Of a stretch of 64,000 bases of DNA, positions 53,844 through 64,000 are shown piece by piece. Source of the DNA: Symsagittifera roscoffensis (taxonomy: Eukaryota; Xenacoelomorpha; Acoela; Convolutidae); contig NC_087064.1 of NCBI RefSeq assembly GCF_963678635.1, positions 32,960,369 to 33,024,368 on the forward strand, in the 5' to 3' direction. The translations under genes were made by a program, and so were the position numbers. Each line of letters begins with the position of its first letter. Positions within the stretch are counted from its first letter, which is position 1. The notes under the pieces were generated by a model. The model did not search any database. It saw nothing but the letters and a program-made list of their open reading frames with translations, and had not been told where the DNA came from.

Positions 53844-54223
53844 TGTAACCTGATCCAAACCATATATTATTATTGGTTATAAATTAGATAATTTATCCCT
53901 ATAAAATATTAAAGACTAACCAATCACACTCCATCAAACTAACAACCCACTTATTTGTAAGTGCTGAAATTGCTTGTAATTTCAGCACCAGAGCATTTTG
54001 AATTTAACTTACAACTTAGTTGCTTTCTCCAAGACACCGACTCGTAACAAAACCAGTATACTCTAGATCTATTGAGACTAAGAGATATAAGAGTAAGATT
54101 AAGATCAGTTATTAGACTAAGAAGTTGCACGAATCTATCCGGCCGAAAATGAGATAGCGTGACGAGCAGACGGTGTACCTCATCTGAAATTACTCTATGA
54201 GTTAGACCATCCGTCACAACTCA
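53844..54223 (+). repeat. Right LTR (380 bp)
   Basis: Begins 'tgtaacctgatccaaacc' and ends 'ccgtcacaactca'. It differs from the left LTR at scattered positions, so the insertion is not brand new. It is preceded by 'aagccccggatggg', a weak polypurine-tract candidate. Confidence 0.85.
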
Positions 54224-54227
54224 GAAG

Positions 54228-55395
54228 TCAATCTTTTGATGCTAAATTTTAACATTTTGAATCAATTACTCAAGAATCTGTTTTACAGTTGTAACGATCA
54301 ATTTGTTTCCAATCTGAAAAGTTTGAAAGCACCTTTTCTTGGAGCAAAGTTCAAAAAGAACGTTTAATGAATTTTCAAATTCAGAAGCGTAGATTGGAGA
54401 TGTTGGCATAGCTTTGAACTAAGCTTTCATTCAAAATCGCAATATTAAAAACGGTTTAATGTTCTGTTGAATTAAGAATCAATCTGGTAGAATAGTTTAA
54501 TTAAAAATCTATCCTAGTTTGAGGGGCTGAATAAAATTTTTTATTGCCTTGTTATTAATCAAATTTCAGTATTATCATAAAATCCAGTATTTAACCTGCT
54601 TATATAAAAAATCTTTCCGATTGCCTTATCTTATATGTTTGCGTTTCTGATAATTGTTATTCCAAGCTAACATTTTAAGCTAAAAAAATTAATGTATTCA
54701 AAATATTAAACCCAAGATAATAAAAGCGGGACACATTTCATTGATTCAACCTTTTCATAGACTCAAGTTAGCTTTTTTCTACTTTTATCTGAAAAACCAC
54801 TTGTAGAAAGATTGTTCTTGGTCTTTGTGACCAAAGAAAAACATCAAATCACTTATAAACATTTTTTTTCCAGTGTGAAGAAGGCAACATTTAATCGGTT
54901 GCCGGTGTACCTGGAGAATGTTCTCTGCAAAAGAAATCTATACAAAAGAACTCTTGAGCAGTTTTGATTGAGTTTTCTAATCTCTAGCAATGCTTGATTG
55001 TTAGTTTTCAAAAACATCCGAATGCTTTCTACAAATTTCTAGACTAATAAACACTTAGCCTGTTTTCAGTTAAAATTTGAAAGTTAAGTCTATTGGCTTA
55101 CGAATTTGGTATAAGTAATTGTCGCACATGTGAAGAAAGTTCATTTTCCTGAATAGTTTGTAAGCATATTTTTTACGTTATCTGCCGCAACTCTAGGTAT
55201 TCGATTGTGGAAAGAGTGGTGGTTATTGATTAACATGTAAGTACTGGTAGCGGAAGCAAAAATTATTCCAAGGTTGTAAACTTGAAATGGTAGCATGAGT
55301 ACAGATTGTGCAATTCATTTTAGGCCGAACCGGAATAACAATTGTTTGAAATTTCTGTTTTATGGCTACTAGTTGTCAAAGAATACAAAGTGGCA
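54228..55395. other. AT-rich DNA, no supported gene
   Basis: No ORF above about 60 codons and no repeat structure recognised. Confidence 0.6.
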
Positions 55396-56480
55396 ACAAG
55401 ACTGCTCGTACCAGGGCGAAGCCCTGAATGTTCCGACCGCCTTTTAATGTTTATGGAGCAGTAATAACATTTAAGAAATTAAATGAAATAAAATAAAATT
55501 AAAATTTTTTTTCTTCTAAAATTTGAATTTTTTTTTAATGAAAAGCATCCCCCACACGCCATATTAAGTACAAAATGATAGATTTCGCTCCTTGTAACAA
55601 ATCATTTATGGCAAATAAGCTTCTTTCAACCAATTTGGAGCGATTTCTAAGACGGATTAACTCTCCGCTAAAGCGTTACAAGACTGCTCGTACCAGGGCG
55701 AAGCCCTGAAGGTTCCGACTGCCTTTTAAGGTTTATAGAGCAGTAGTAACCTTTAAGAAATTAAATGAAAATAAAAAAAATTAAAAATTTTTTCTTCTAA
55801 AATTTGAATTTTTTTTTAATGAAAAGCATCCCCCACACGCCATATTAAGTACAAAATGATAGATTTCGCTCCTTGTAACAAACCATTTATGGCAAATAAG
55901 CTTCTTTCAACCAATTTGGAGCGATTTCTAAGACGGATTAAATCTCCGCTTACGCGTTAATAGCGCGAATTATATCGCGCGTTAATTTTCCCAAATTGGT
56001 CAAAATGGCAATCTTTAAACCCTCATAACTTTACGAAAAATGATCACAGGTGAAATATCTTTTCAAATTTAAAAATTTAAGCTCAGGACAACAATACCTT
56101 TCGAATGATATAAAAAAAATTCCGTCAAAAATGGCTAGTTAAAAAGTCGAAATTTGTCTGAAGAAGAAAAAAACCCACCCCGAGCACAAATATTCCGTTA
56201 CTTTCATATCGAAAGTCGGAACAAAAAGCGCGAAATATATCGCGCGTTAATTGTCCCAAATTGGCCAAAATGGCAATCTTTAAACCCCCGTAACTTTACG
56301 AAAAATGATCACAGGTGAAATATTTTTTCAAATTTAAGCTCAGGACATTAATACTTTTCGAATGATATAAAAAAATTTTGTCAAAAATGGCTAGTTAAAA
56401 AGTCGAAATTTGTCTGAAGAAAAAAACCCACCCCGAGCACAAATATTCCGTTACTTTCGTACCGAAAGTCGGAACAATTA
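55396..56480. repeat. Two adjacent tandem duplications (periods ~283 and ~265 bp)
   Basis: A unit starting 'caagactgctcgtaccaggg' at 55396 repeats at 55679. A second unit with 'gcgcgttaatt' and 'gtcaaaatggcaatctttaa' starts near 55962 and repeats near 56227. Each ends in an inverted-type motif, 'ggttccgac' in the first and 'gtcggaac' in the second. No coding sequence. Confidence 0.85.
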
Positions 56481-57476
56481 GGGTTGTCACATGAGAGTTT
56501 TTGCTGAATAACTAATTATACATGTTGAATTTGATTTTATACCCATTGATCTTCCATAGTAGTATGCTATAATCATACTAGTCTTATACATCAACAGAAT
56601 TCTGTTGATGGTCACAGTTTTTGCTTGATTAAATTTCTTTGAACAGAATCCGCCTTGCGCTGTGTGCATTATCTTATATACTTAACAAATTTAGTTTTTC
56701 CGCCTTGCGCTGTGTGCGTTATCTTATAAACTTAACAAATTTAGTTTTTCAAATTTTGTTTTTCTGATTTAAACTTCAGAAAAGTAGAATTTTATTTTTT
56801 CAAGAGTTTGGCTACAACCTGAGCTCAGAACAATTTTTATGGAATTTTATGGCTAAAATTTTTTAAACTTCAAAAATATTGGACTAGTTAATTGATTATA
56901 AGTACCAGCCCTAAAACTTACATCCATTTTTCATACCAAAAAAAATCTATTTAAAAAAAAACTTATTTCCCAGAAAAAAATACCGCATTAGAGCTATATG
57001 GCTGAAAATTATTAATAATTTCAAAAATAATGAACAAAATAATTGATCAAAAATACCAGTCCTACAATTTAAATCCATTTTTCATACCAAAAAAAATGTA
57101 TTATAAACCAATTTTTTTTCATAATATGGTTTCTTTTTCAACATAATTCTGCGCACAAAAATCCATTATAGTCAGTTTCTTTCTGCAAAAGAATGCTAAG
57201 TTTGCTTGTTGCTTTTATTGTGCAAAACTATGACAAATAAATGATAATTTAGAAATTAAATTTTGAATATCATGAAACAAAAAAAAGAAAATCATGTTTG
57301 TGTTCACAAAATCATGTTATTGTCCGGCTGTTTTTTTGTTGTACATCTGCTAACCGCGCACCTAGCCCCTCCCCACCTTTCAGTTTACCCCCCCCCCCCC
57401 CCCTCAGTTTACCCCTACCAAACAATTAGTTAAAATATCAGAAAAATTTGAGCAGCACTTGGCATTTCTACTTTTT
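56481..57476. other. AT-rich DNA with a palindrome and a 50-bp duplication
   Basis: No supported gene. It holds a perfect 22-bp palindrome at 56589-56610 (half-site catcaacagaa), a 50-bp tandem duplication (56651-56700 and 56701-56750, two mismatches), and a 16-base C-run near 57390. Confidence 0.6.
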
Positions 57477-59570
57477 AATTTCTGAAGCTAATTTACTTAC
57501 TTTCAGAATGTGACCAAAAACTTTATTACAAATCACAGAATAGATTTTTTTTGTGAAAAATCAAAAACTGGAGCTGACTGTCGAAATGGAGCATTGCCTT
57601 GACACCTTCGTCTTAAGGCGCTATTGATAGGTATGTCATAACCGAATTGCCCATTGATTCAACCGTTTTACGATTGTCTTTCTGTTATTATTTTTCAAAT
57701 TTTAATTTTAATTTCTGAAGCTATTTTACTTACTTTTAGAATTGTGACCAAAAACTTTATTACAAATCACAGAATAGATTTTTTTGTGAAAAATCAAAAA
57801 CTGGAGCTGACTGTCGAAATGGAGCATTGCCTTGACACCTTCGTCTTAAGGCGCTATTGATAGGTATGTCATAACCGAATTGCCCATTGATTCAACCGTT
57901 TTACGATTGTCTTTCTGATATTATTTTTCAAATTTTAATTTTAATTTCTGAAGCTATTTTACTTACTTTTAGAATTGTGACCAAAAACTTTATTACAAAT
58001 CACAGAATAGATTTTTTTGTGAAAAATCAAAAACTGGAGCTGACTGTCGAAATGGAGCATTGCCTTGACACCTTCGTCTTAAGGCGCTATTGATAGGTAT
58101 GTCATAACCGAATTGCCCATTGATTCAACCGTTTTACGATTGTCTTTCTGTTATTATTTTTCAAATTTTAATTTTAATTTCTGAAGCTATTTTACTTACT
58201 TTTAGAATTGTGACCAAAAACTTTATTACAAATCACAGAATAGATTTTTTTGTGAAAAATCAAAAACTGGAGCTGACTGTCGAAATGGAGCATTGCCTTG
58301 ACACCTTCGTCTTAAGGCGCTATTGATAGGTATGTCATAACCGAATTGCCCATTGATTCAACCGTTTTACGATTGTCTTTCTGATATTATTTTTCAAATT
58401 TTAATTTTAATTTCTGAAGCTATTTTACTTACTTTTAGAATTGTGACCAAAAACTTTATTACAAATCACAGTATAGATTTTTTTGTGAAAAATCAAAAAC
58501 TGGAGCTGACTGTCGAAATGGAGCATTGCCTTGGCATCTTCGTCTTAAAGCGCTATTGATAGGTATGTCATAACCGAATTGCCCATTGATTCAACCGTTT
58601 TACGATTGTCTTTCTGTTATTATTTTTCAAATTTTAATTTTAATTTCTGAAGCTATTTTACTTACTTTTAGAATTGTGACCAAAAACTTTATTACAAATC
58701 ACAGAATAGATTTTTTTGTGAAAAATCAAAAACTGGAGCTGACTGTCGAAATGGAGCATTGCCTTGACACCTTCGTCTTAAGGCGCTATTGATAGGTATG
58801 TCATAACCGAATTGCCCATTGATTCAACCGTTTTACGATTGTCTTTCTGTTATTATTTTTCAAATTTTAATTTTAATTTCTGAAGCTATTTTACTTACTT
58901 TTAGAATTGTGACCAAAAACTTTATTACAAATCACAGAATATATTTTTTTGTGAAAAATCAAAAACTGGAGCTGACTGTCGAAATGGAGCATTGCCTTGA
59001 CACCTTCGTCTTAAGGCGCTATTGATAGGTATGTCATAACCGAATTGCCCATTGATTCAACCGTTTTACGATTGTCTTTCTGATATTATTTTTCAAATTT
59101 TAATTTTAATTTCTGAAGCTATTTTACTTACTTTTAGAATTGTGACCAAAAACTTTATTACAAATCACAGTATAGATTTTTTTGTGAAAAATCAAAAACT
59201 GGAGCTGACTGTCGAAATGGAGCATTGCCTTGACACCTTCGTCTTAAGGCGCTATTGATAGGTATGTCATAACCGAATTGCCCATTGATTCAACCGTTTT
59301 ACGATTGTCTTTCTGATATTATTTTTCAAATTTTAATTTTAATTTCTGAAGCTATTTTACTTACTTTTAGAATTGTGACCAAAAACTTTATTACAAATCA
59401 CAGAATAGATTTTTTTGTGAAAAATCAAAAACTGGAGCTGACTGTCGAAATGGAGCATTGCCTTGACACCTTCGTCTTAAGGCGCTATTGATAGGTATGT
59501 CATAACCGAATTGCCCATTGATTCAACCGTTTTACGATTGTCTTTCTGTTATTATTTTTCAAATTTTAAT
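57477..59570. repeat. 233-bp satellite, nine units
   Basis: Nine units of exactly 233 bp (the first slightly different) with very high identity. Variation is limited: 'ttctgttatt' or 'ttctgatatt', 'cacagaatag' or 'cacagtatag', and a few changes in the unit ending near 58560. Each unit holds a 68-codon frame, but because 233 is not a multiple of 3 the frames do not join. Each unit contains 'cttacttttag' before and 'gataggtatgt' after a 124-bp segment, resembling acceptor and donor splice sites. Confidence 0.95.
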
Positions 59571-60175
59571 GCTAAAGCTTCCAGCTTAAAATAATTGAAT
59601 AATTGCCTAAAAACAGTTTATTATGATATTATTTTTTCAAATAAAGTTTCTGAAATTGTTCTGAAAAAAACTGAAAGACCTTACTTTGTCGGTTAAATAA
59701 GATGAGAAAGACTTTTGTCGCAGGCGGTGGTTCAGTTTTTTCTCCCCGCAAAATCAAGTACCACAATTAATCATCAAGATGGGTCAAGTTAGGAACCATA
59801 TTGAGGCCTTTTCGGTCGTGATTCCATCGAACTTAAAAATTTGCACAAGCTCGCTGTGACAAAAAACACCGGTTTTTGGTTTGTTTAATGTCTAATTGAA
59901 GCAAGCGATTAGGTGGTAGCTGTTAGACAAAATTGCAGTGTTTTTTTTCTGAGCCTTTTCTTGGCGATAGATTTTTTTAATTCAAAAAAATTACAGAATA
60001 GTTGATTTTTTGTTTTGTTTTGTATTGTGAACGCAAGTTATTTGAAGACAACTGAAGTCGGTACGTTTTTTTTTTGGCGATAATGATTGGTTTGTACAAT
60101 TTTATTTTTATTGGAATATATCACCACAAACTAGGGCAATGCACATTCAACTGAGTTCACTTTTCAATCAAATCC
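59571..60175. other. AT-rich DNA, no supported gene
   Basis: The satellite ends abruptly at 59570. Nothing further is recognised before the ORF at 60180. Confidence 0.6.
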
Positions 60176-60179
60176 TTTA

Positions 60180-60572
60180 TCAATTTTGACGATTGAACTC
60201 ATTTTGCTTTGATATTGCATCCTTTTTCCTGCGCCTCGTTTTCTTTCCGCCGCTATCCTTAAATTGTTTTTTCATTTGTTTTGTTCTGGTTTTCCTTCTC
60301 GGACTCTGCTGACCGCAAATGGAAGGGTGATCTTGACACATGATATGGTGTTTGAACCAATGAAACGTCAGCTGAGATCCAGGGTCGAAGAAGTCGATTG
60401 TCATCGAAGGCATTCCTGGAATTCCTTTAGAAAAGTCATTTCCTAGAATCAGGTAAGAAGTTCCCTCTCTGACATTTGAGTGATGAACTCGTCTCAGTGG
60501 GCCAGGACCAAAACCGACTTCAGAGATAACGTTAGAGCAAGCCTCTTTCGAATAGGTAGCCTGCAAGCTCAC
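60180..60572 (-). CDS. Possible terminal exon with NTR-like sequence and basic tail
   Basis: The frame 60180-60662 is open for 160 codons, but its first ~30 codons are AT-rich. 'gtgagcttgcag' (about 60562-60573 on the minus strand) looks like a 3' splice acceptor, so the exon may start there with 'ATYSKEACSNVISEV'. It contains 'VREGTSYLILGNDFSKGIPG', 'DPGSQLTFHWFKHH', two Cys in 'MCQDHPSICGQ', and a Lys/Arg-rich end ('KTRTKQMKKQFKDSGGKKTR'). 'G.SYLILG' plus a basic tail is reminiscent of netrin-type NTR domains. This is the best candidate for a host gene in the window, but no upstream exon was found. Confidence 0.35.
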   Translation of the reverse strand: MSLQATYSKEACSNVISEVGFGPGPLRRVHHSNVREGTSYLILGNDFSKGIPGMPSMTIDFFDPGSQLTFHWFKHHIMCQDHPSICGQQSPRRKTRTKQMKKQFKDSGGKKTRRRKKDAISKQNEFNRQN

Positions 60573-60662
60573 AAAAAAATCATGGTTATTTATTTGTAAC
60601 ACAAAATATTCAATTCTTTCAAAAAACAAAGAAGAAAAAATATAGATTATTGTCTTTGTCAA

Positions 60663-61940
60663 ATGGCATAAATCTCAAATACCATACAAATGAAAAAGTC
60701 CCCAGAAACCATACAAATACTGTGAAATAATTTTCTGTGAACAAGATAAGAAAATTAGATAAGTTATTAATTCAATTATTGATTGACATTTTATCTTGAA
60801 AAAAAATGAATAAAGTGTTTATTCTCTAGCGGTTACCACAAAATTGTTTGTGATTTTTTTTGTGAAATTATAACTTTTTTTTGAAAAATTTTAACTCCTG
60901 AAAAAACGTTCCTGACAAAAACTTGGAAATTATAGCTGATTAAAAGCTTGGTTGACAAGGAAAATTTATGACATTCAAGAAAAGTTTCACTTTTATGCCA
61001 CTGAGAAACTATGACTTGTATTAAGCTACCCATCAACGCCAGAAATAACATAATAAACTGGTGATAAAACCAATTCTTAAGGTATTATAAGACTGTTTCT
61101 GTTTTTTTTTCTTCAAAATTTGTATCAGTTCAGCAGGTGTATCAAACTTTATATAACGCAGATAACAAATCTTTGAACAAATTAACTATAGACTTAGTAT
61201 GAAAAAATTAGATCAACACTAATATTAGAAAAATGAAAGACATCGTAGTGCAATTTAATTTTTCAATCAAGAAATACCCTAGAAATAATTGTTTCATCAA
61301 ATTTTGAATATCCAAAACCTAAGGCAGAGAAAGTTTTCTGGCAACAACTTAAAGCTTCAAAACTGAAAGTAAGGAATGGTTCAGAAAAGTGGTTCAACCA
61401 AATTGTATCTAATTGTTTCGGCTTTTGAAAAAAATGACCATTTTTGATGACCAATAACTAACCATTTTTTAAATTGAAATAAGAATAAAAAATGAAGTTT
61501 TTTTTGCATTCAGTCCAAACGGATTAAGATGTATATTACCTAAGTTTATTTTTGTTAAATTGTGCGAGTTTAAAGTAGCCCGCAGTTTGAACTAATTAAC
61601 GTCATTTCCCATTATTTTTAACATCTAGCACATCCAGCTCATTAAATCAAGCTAATTTGAATTGAAACCTTCTTATAGTTTCAACACAGAGGCGTAAATG
61701 GACTTCGCATACACTAGCAAAAATATGACCGATAATGCTACTGGGAAAAACTGAATCAGTAAAACTTTGAATCTAGAAAGCTTCATAAGTGACGCACGCC
61801 AATTATGAGTCTACATAATTGCTAAGTGACGGAAGCCAATTAAGACGCATTAGCAGTACCAGTCAATTTTAAAAAAAAACAAACTTATCAACCAACATGC
61901 CTCAATTTATAGAGCGGAAGCAATTAAAATAGTATACAAA
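60663..61940. other. AT-rich DNA, no supported gene
   Basis: Only short frames of low complexity. It could hold introns or upstream exons of the exon at 60.2 kb, but none is recognisable. Confidence 0.5.
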
Positions 61941-61944
61941 AATT

Positions 61945-62040
61945 CAGGAAAAACATCCGACCCCGCCCAAGTTCGAACCCTCTTATTTTGCTGCTGGTCA
62001 CTCTCCCTACCTTACACTACAGATCCATGATACTTTGAAG
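61945..62040 (-). repeat. tRNA-derived SINE fragment
   Basis: On the minus strand 'gggttcgaacttgggcgggg' contains a B-box-like GGTTCGAAC. About 45 bases upstream is 'ctgtagtgtaaggtaggg', like a worn A box (tRNA 'TAGTGGTTAGGG' style). It continues into 'ggtcggatgtttttcctgaa', a non-tRNA tail. It does not fold as an intact tRNA gene by eye. Confidence 0.45.
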
Positions 62041-62228
62041 CTAAAGTGCTATTTGTAATATAATAGTCTGTGTTAATATCCTTAGCATTGACTGTACTTA
62101 ATAGCTCGATCAAAATGAACACTTTCAAAATGACATATTTTGTCGCAACAATTGCATCGCAACAAGATTTGCGACTTAGATAGAAAAAAAAAGAAAGTTC
62201 ATACTATAACACAAGCTATACTTGTGTA

Positions 62229-62586
62229 CAGTAGCGGATTTAGGGGGGAGCGGGGGGGGGGGGAGGGGCGCGGACGCTCCTTCTCAGGGATTCGACCTTC
62301 TACCGACCCTTTGAACTATTTTGAGATATCCATTTTTGGCTGACGGACCCCTAATCTTTTCTAAAGGCGTCTTTGGCGCCAGTAAATACTAATTTTGAGG
62401 GAGGAGCGCGCGCCAAAAAAACGCGATTTTTTGGTCAAAAGTGTTTTAAAAGTGCCTAAAAAGCCTTTTTTGGTCTTTTTTCAAAAATTTGCCTGCGGCG
62501 CCTAAAATTTTCTCAAGTTTTGATCTTTATAATGGTTTGGGAGTGCTCAGAAAATATCAATTAGGTCAATCCTAGATCCGCCCCTG
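62229..62586. mobile_element. hAT-type MITE with 8-bp target duplication
   Basis: A 358-bp segment starts 'cagtagcggatttagg' and ends 'tcctagatccgcccctg', which is its imperfect inverse (CAG...CTG ends, about 13 of 16 matching). It is flanked on both sides by cttgtgta (62221-62228 and 62587-62594), a perfect 8-bp target-site duplication as made by hAT transposases. The interior is G-rich at the left and has no ORF. Confidence 0.85.
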
Positions 62587-62594
62587 CTTGTGTA

Positions 62595-63325
62595 AATATA
62601 TCGTTACTAGATAATAAAAAGATGCTTGATCATAGCAAGTTAAATGAACGAAACTGATTGTCTAGTGGAAAATTGCATGCAAGCTATTTCAGGAAAATTT
62701 AAAGTGATAAAGGGGAGGTGAAAAAAGGCGTTAGACATTTTCTCAGGTTGACGCTACCCGCAGCAGAAAGAGTTTGACTTGAAAGTTGAGAAGACAAACT
62801 CATTTATAACTGCGATAGTATTCGCATGCTAAGTGCCACGCGCCAATAGGCTGTTCCCCGAGCTGAAAAAAAACTCGTTTGAGTTCAAAAAATTTCGTTT
62901 TAACTGTTTACTTTGAAAAATTTCAATCTGGACTATAATTCTGAAAAAATCTGTAGCTGCTTCAGTAGGAGTCTAATTTTTTGATATACATTTATTGATC
63001 TAGAAGTAGGGACTCAATAGAACCAAATATGTCTATGTAGTCAACTTCACAACAGACGTGGGTAAAACAACAAGCATACCACAAGGTTATTGAGTGGTCG
63101 GTTTTCATTTGCATAGTCGGTTAGTGTATCCATATAAGCTTCCGCGCTCATGCCTTTGTTAAAGTAACCAAATATCAGATACTTGCTCATTTGTACTCCG
63201 CAGCATCTATCTACAAAAATATCAGTAGTGAAATATGAAATTTGTTTTCAAAAATTTTCCAATGCAGGTAGGTGTAAGCAATCTTGGTTGAGCGGGTTAA
63301 TATTCACTCAAATATTCACTGATTT
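62595..63325. other. AT-rich DNA, no supported gene
   Basis: No gene or clear repeat recognised. Confidence 0.6.
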
Positions 63326-63329
63326 TCAA

Positions 63330-63625
63330 AGACAAAGAAAAGCCAATTATGGCTGTTTACCAGTCGAACAGATCGGTTATAAGGAACCACTTTTTTCCTT
63401 CACAGGCGTGGACTATTTCGGGCATTTTACGTTCCCATTCAAAGGAGCTCTTCGAAAAATGGGGTTTTCTTTTTACTTGCTGTAAACCTCAAGGTTGCGG
63501 CATCACTGGATACCAGCTCATATGTGATGGTCATCAAACGTTTCATCGAGCGCCATGGCACACCCAGCAGTTTTTGGCCAGATAATTATACAAACTTTAA
63601 AAACGTAAAATTTAGAAAAAAAAAC
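63330..63625 (+). pseudogene. BEL/Pao retrotransposon integrase fragment
   Basis: Frame 63183-63485 gives 'CLPVEQIGYKEPLFSFTGVD' and 'YFGHFTFPFKGALRKMGF', the typical 'PF..TGVDYFGP' start of a BEL/Pao integrase core with its first Asp. A later frame gives 'VMVIKRFIERHGTPSSFWPD' and 'NYTNFKN', the second Asp block (usually SDNGTNF). At least two frame breaks lie between. The region between the two blocks is shorter than normal, and the Glu block is absent. Confidence 0.75.
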
Positions 63626-63741
63626 TACAACAGGTAGCACAAGCTCCTTCAAAATTGACACGAATTGACACCGCTATTTTGTGCTCCGGGGTCAAATTTA
63701 TGAGGAGAGGTGCCTGCTCCAAGTGGGATGGCAATTGAATG

Positions 63742-63978
63742 TTAATGTATAGTTGTCGTCAAGCCTTTGGACAGAAATCGCGATGATGAAACAAAGCTCA
63801 AGCCTGGATTATATATGTCGAGCATGTTGATGTGTCGCCATTGCATTGCGAGGATTTTTTCAAAAGGAAACATGATCGCATATTCTCTTTCGCCCAGATC
63901 AATTACTTGGTTTTTCGGCTGACCCTGAGGCTGTTGCGTTATATAAGCATCGAGGCAGTAATAGTCACTAAACATCAA
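63742..63978 (-). other. Short unrecognised ORF at right edge
   Basis: A 78-codon frame starting 'MMFSDYYCLDAYITQQPQGQ' with 'QVIDLGEREYAIMFPFEKIL'. It reads like protein but has no recognisable motif. It may be part of a decayed retroelement near the BEL/Pao fragment, or chance. Confidence 0.25.
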
Positions 63979-64000
63979 TTTACGAGTCCGAAAAAAAATA

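Larger units (their letters stand above)
51410..54223 (+). mobile_element. Short LTR retrotransposon, 2.8 kb, with 4-bp target duplication
   Basis: Two near-identical direct repeats (51410-51788 and 53844-54223) start TG and end CA and flank 2.06 kb. The flanking bases are gaag on both sides (51406-51409 and 54224-54227), a 4-bp target-site duplication as expected for gypsy-type insertion. Two bases after the left LTR is 'tggtgcgaccagtgagg', which has the TGG start of a primer-binding site, so plus orientation is favoured. The interior carries no gag or pol, so it is non-autonomous or heavily deleted. The interior at 52560-53420 shows no gene; a 75-aa plus frame at 53423-53650 is of unknown value. 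Confidence 0.8.

Noticed and set aside
53951-54217. LTR-internal 88-codon ORF as an accessory protein
   Set aside because: Same reason: the left LTR does not preserve the frame beyond the first ~40 codons.
57654-59491. Eight consecutive 68-codon ORFs as a gene family
   Set aside because: They are the same frame of a 233-bp satellite repeated; the period is not a multiple of three and the frame crosses the splice-like site. Kept only as a repeat.
61945-62040. Functional tRNA gene
   Set aside because: The B box is present but the A box is worn and no full cloverleaf could be drawn; a SINE-type remnant fits better.
1-64000. CRISPR array, rRNA genes or bacterial operons
   Set aside because: No short regularly spaced repeats with unique spacers, no rRNA signature stretches, and the content is eukaryotic transposable elements throughout.

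Overview
The window looks like repeat-rich, AT-rich nuclear DNA of an invertebrate animal. It carries decayed Ty3/gypsy and BEL/Pao LTR retrotransposons, a Polinton/Maverick remnant of the F54H12.2/F54H12.3 type, a LINE fragment, a hAT-type MITE, a tRNA-derived SINE and a 233-bp satellite. No bacterial operon, CRISPR or rRNA gene is visible, and no complete host gene. The species cannot be named from the sequence. Nearly every coding stretch is broken by frameshifts, stops or deletions.

From 1 to about 40.2 kb, almost everything belongs to one family of large Ty3/gypsy-like elements read on the minus strand. Reading down the minus strand, four partial copies lie head to tail: (i) a pol tail and macro-domain remnant (40.2-39.1 kb); (ii) a ~0.4-kb spacer, then ORF-B (38.7-32.9 kb), fused by a deletion to RT-RNase H-integrase-tail-macro that ends at 20.46 kb; (iii) another spacer, then the best ORF-B (20.09 to ~14.2 kb) and ORF-C (~14.2-10.7 kb); (iv) gag followed by scrambled pol (4.56 kb to the left edge). 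Inside (ii), a 7.5-kb segment is duplicated in direct tandem (21600-29096 and 29097-36590, only about ten differences seen by eye).

The unusual point is the gene content. Downstream of a standard gag-RT-RNase H-integrase, the family carries a macro (ADP-ribose-binding) domain resembling the OARD1 group. It also carries ORF-B, with an N-terminal module, a coiled coil, an SGNH/GDSL-type hydrolase with all catalytic blocks visible in one copy, and more than a thousand residues of unrecognised protein. The macro-spacer-ORF-B order recurs at two diverged sites, so it looks ancestral.

From 40.2 to 49.4 kb lies a gypsy fragment on the plus strand and then a decayed Polinton: integrase, two capsid-type proteins, a small core-like protein and an adenain-type cysteine protease, with a PC4-like ORF on the other strand. 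The end of the protease ORF is built from a 106-bp duplicated piece of a neighbouring ORF.

From 49.4 to 64 kb the DNA is mostly AT-rich and non-coding. It holds a short LTR element with 379/380-bp LTRs and a 4-bp target duplication, tandem repeats, nine 233-bp satellite units bounded by splice-like signals, a possible NTR-like exon, a SINE, a MITE with an 8-bp target duplication, and a BEL/Pao integrase fragment.
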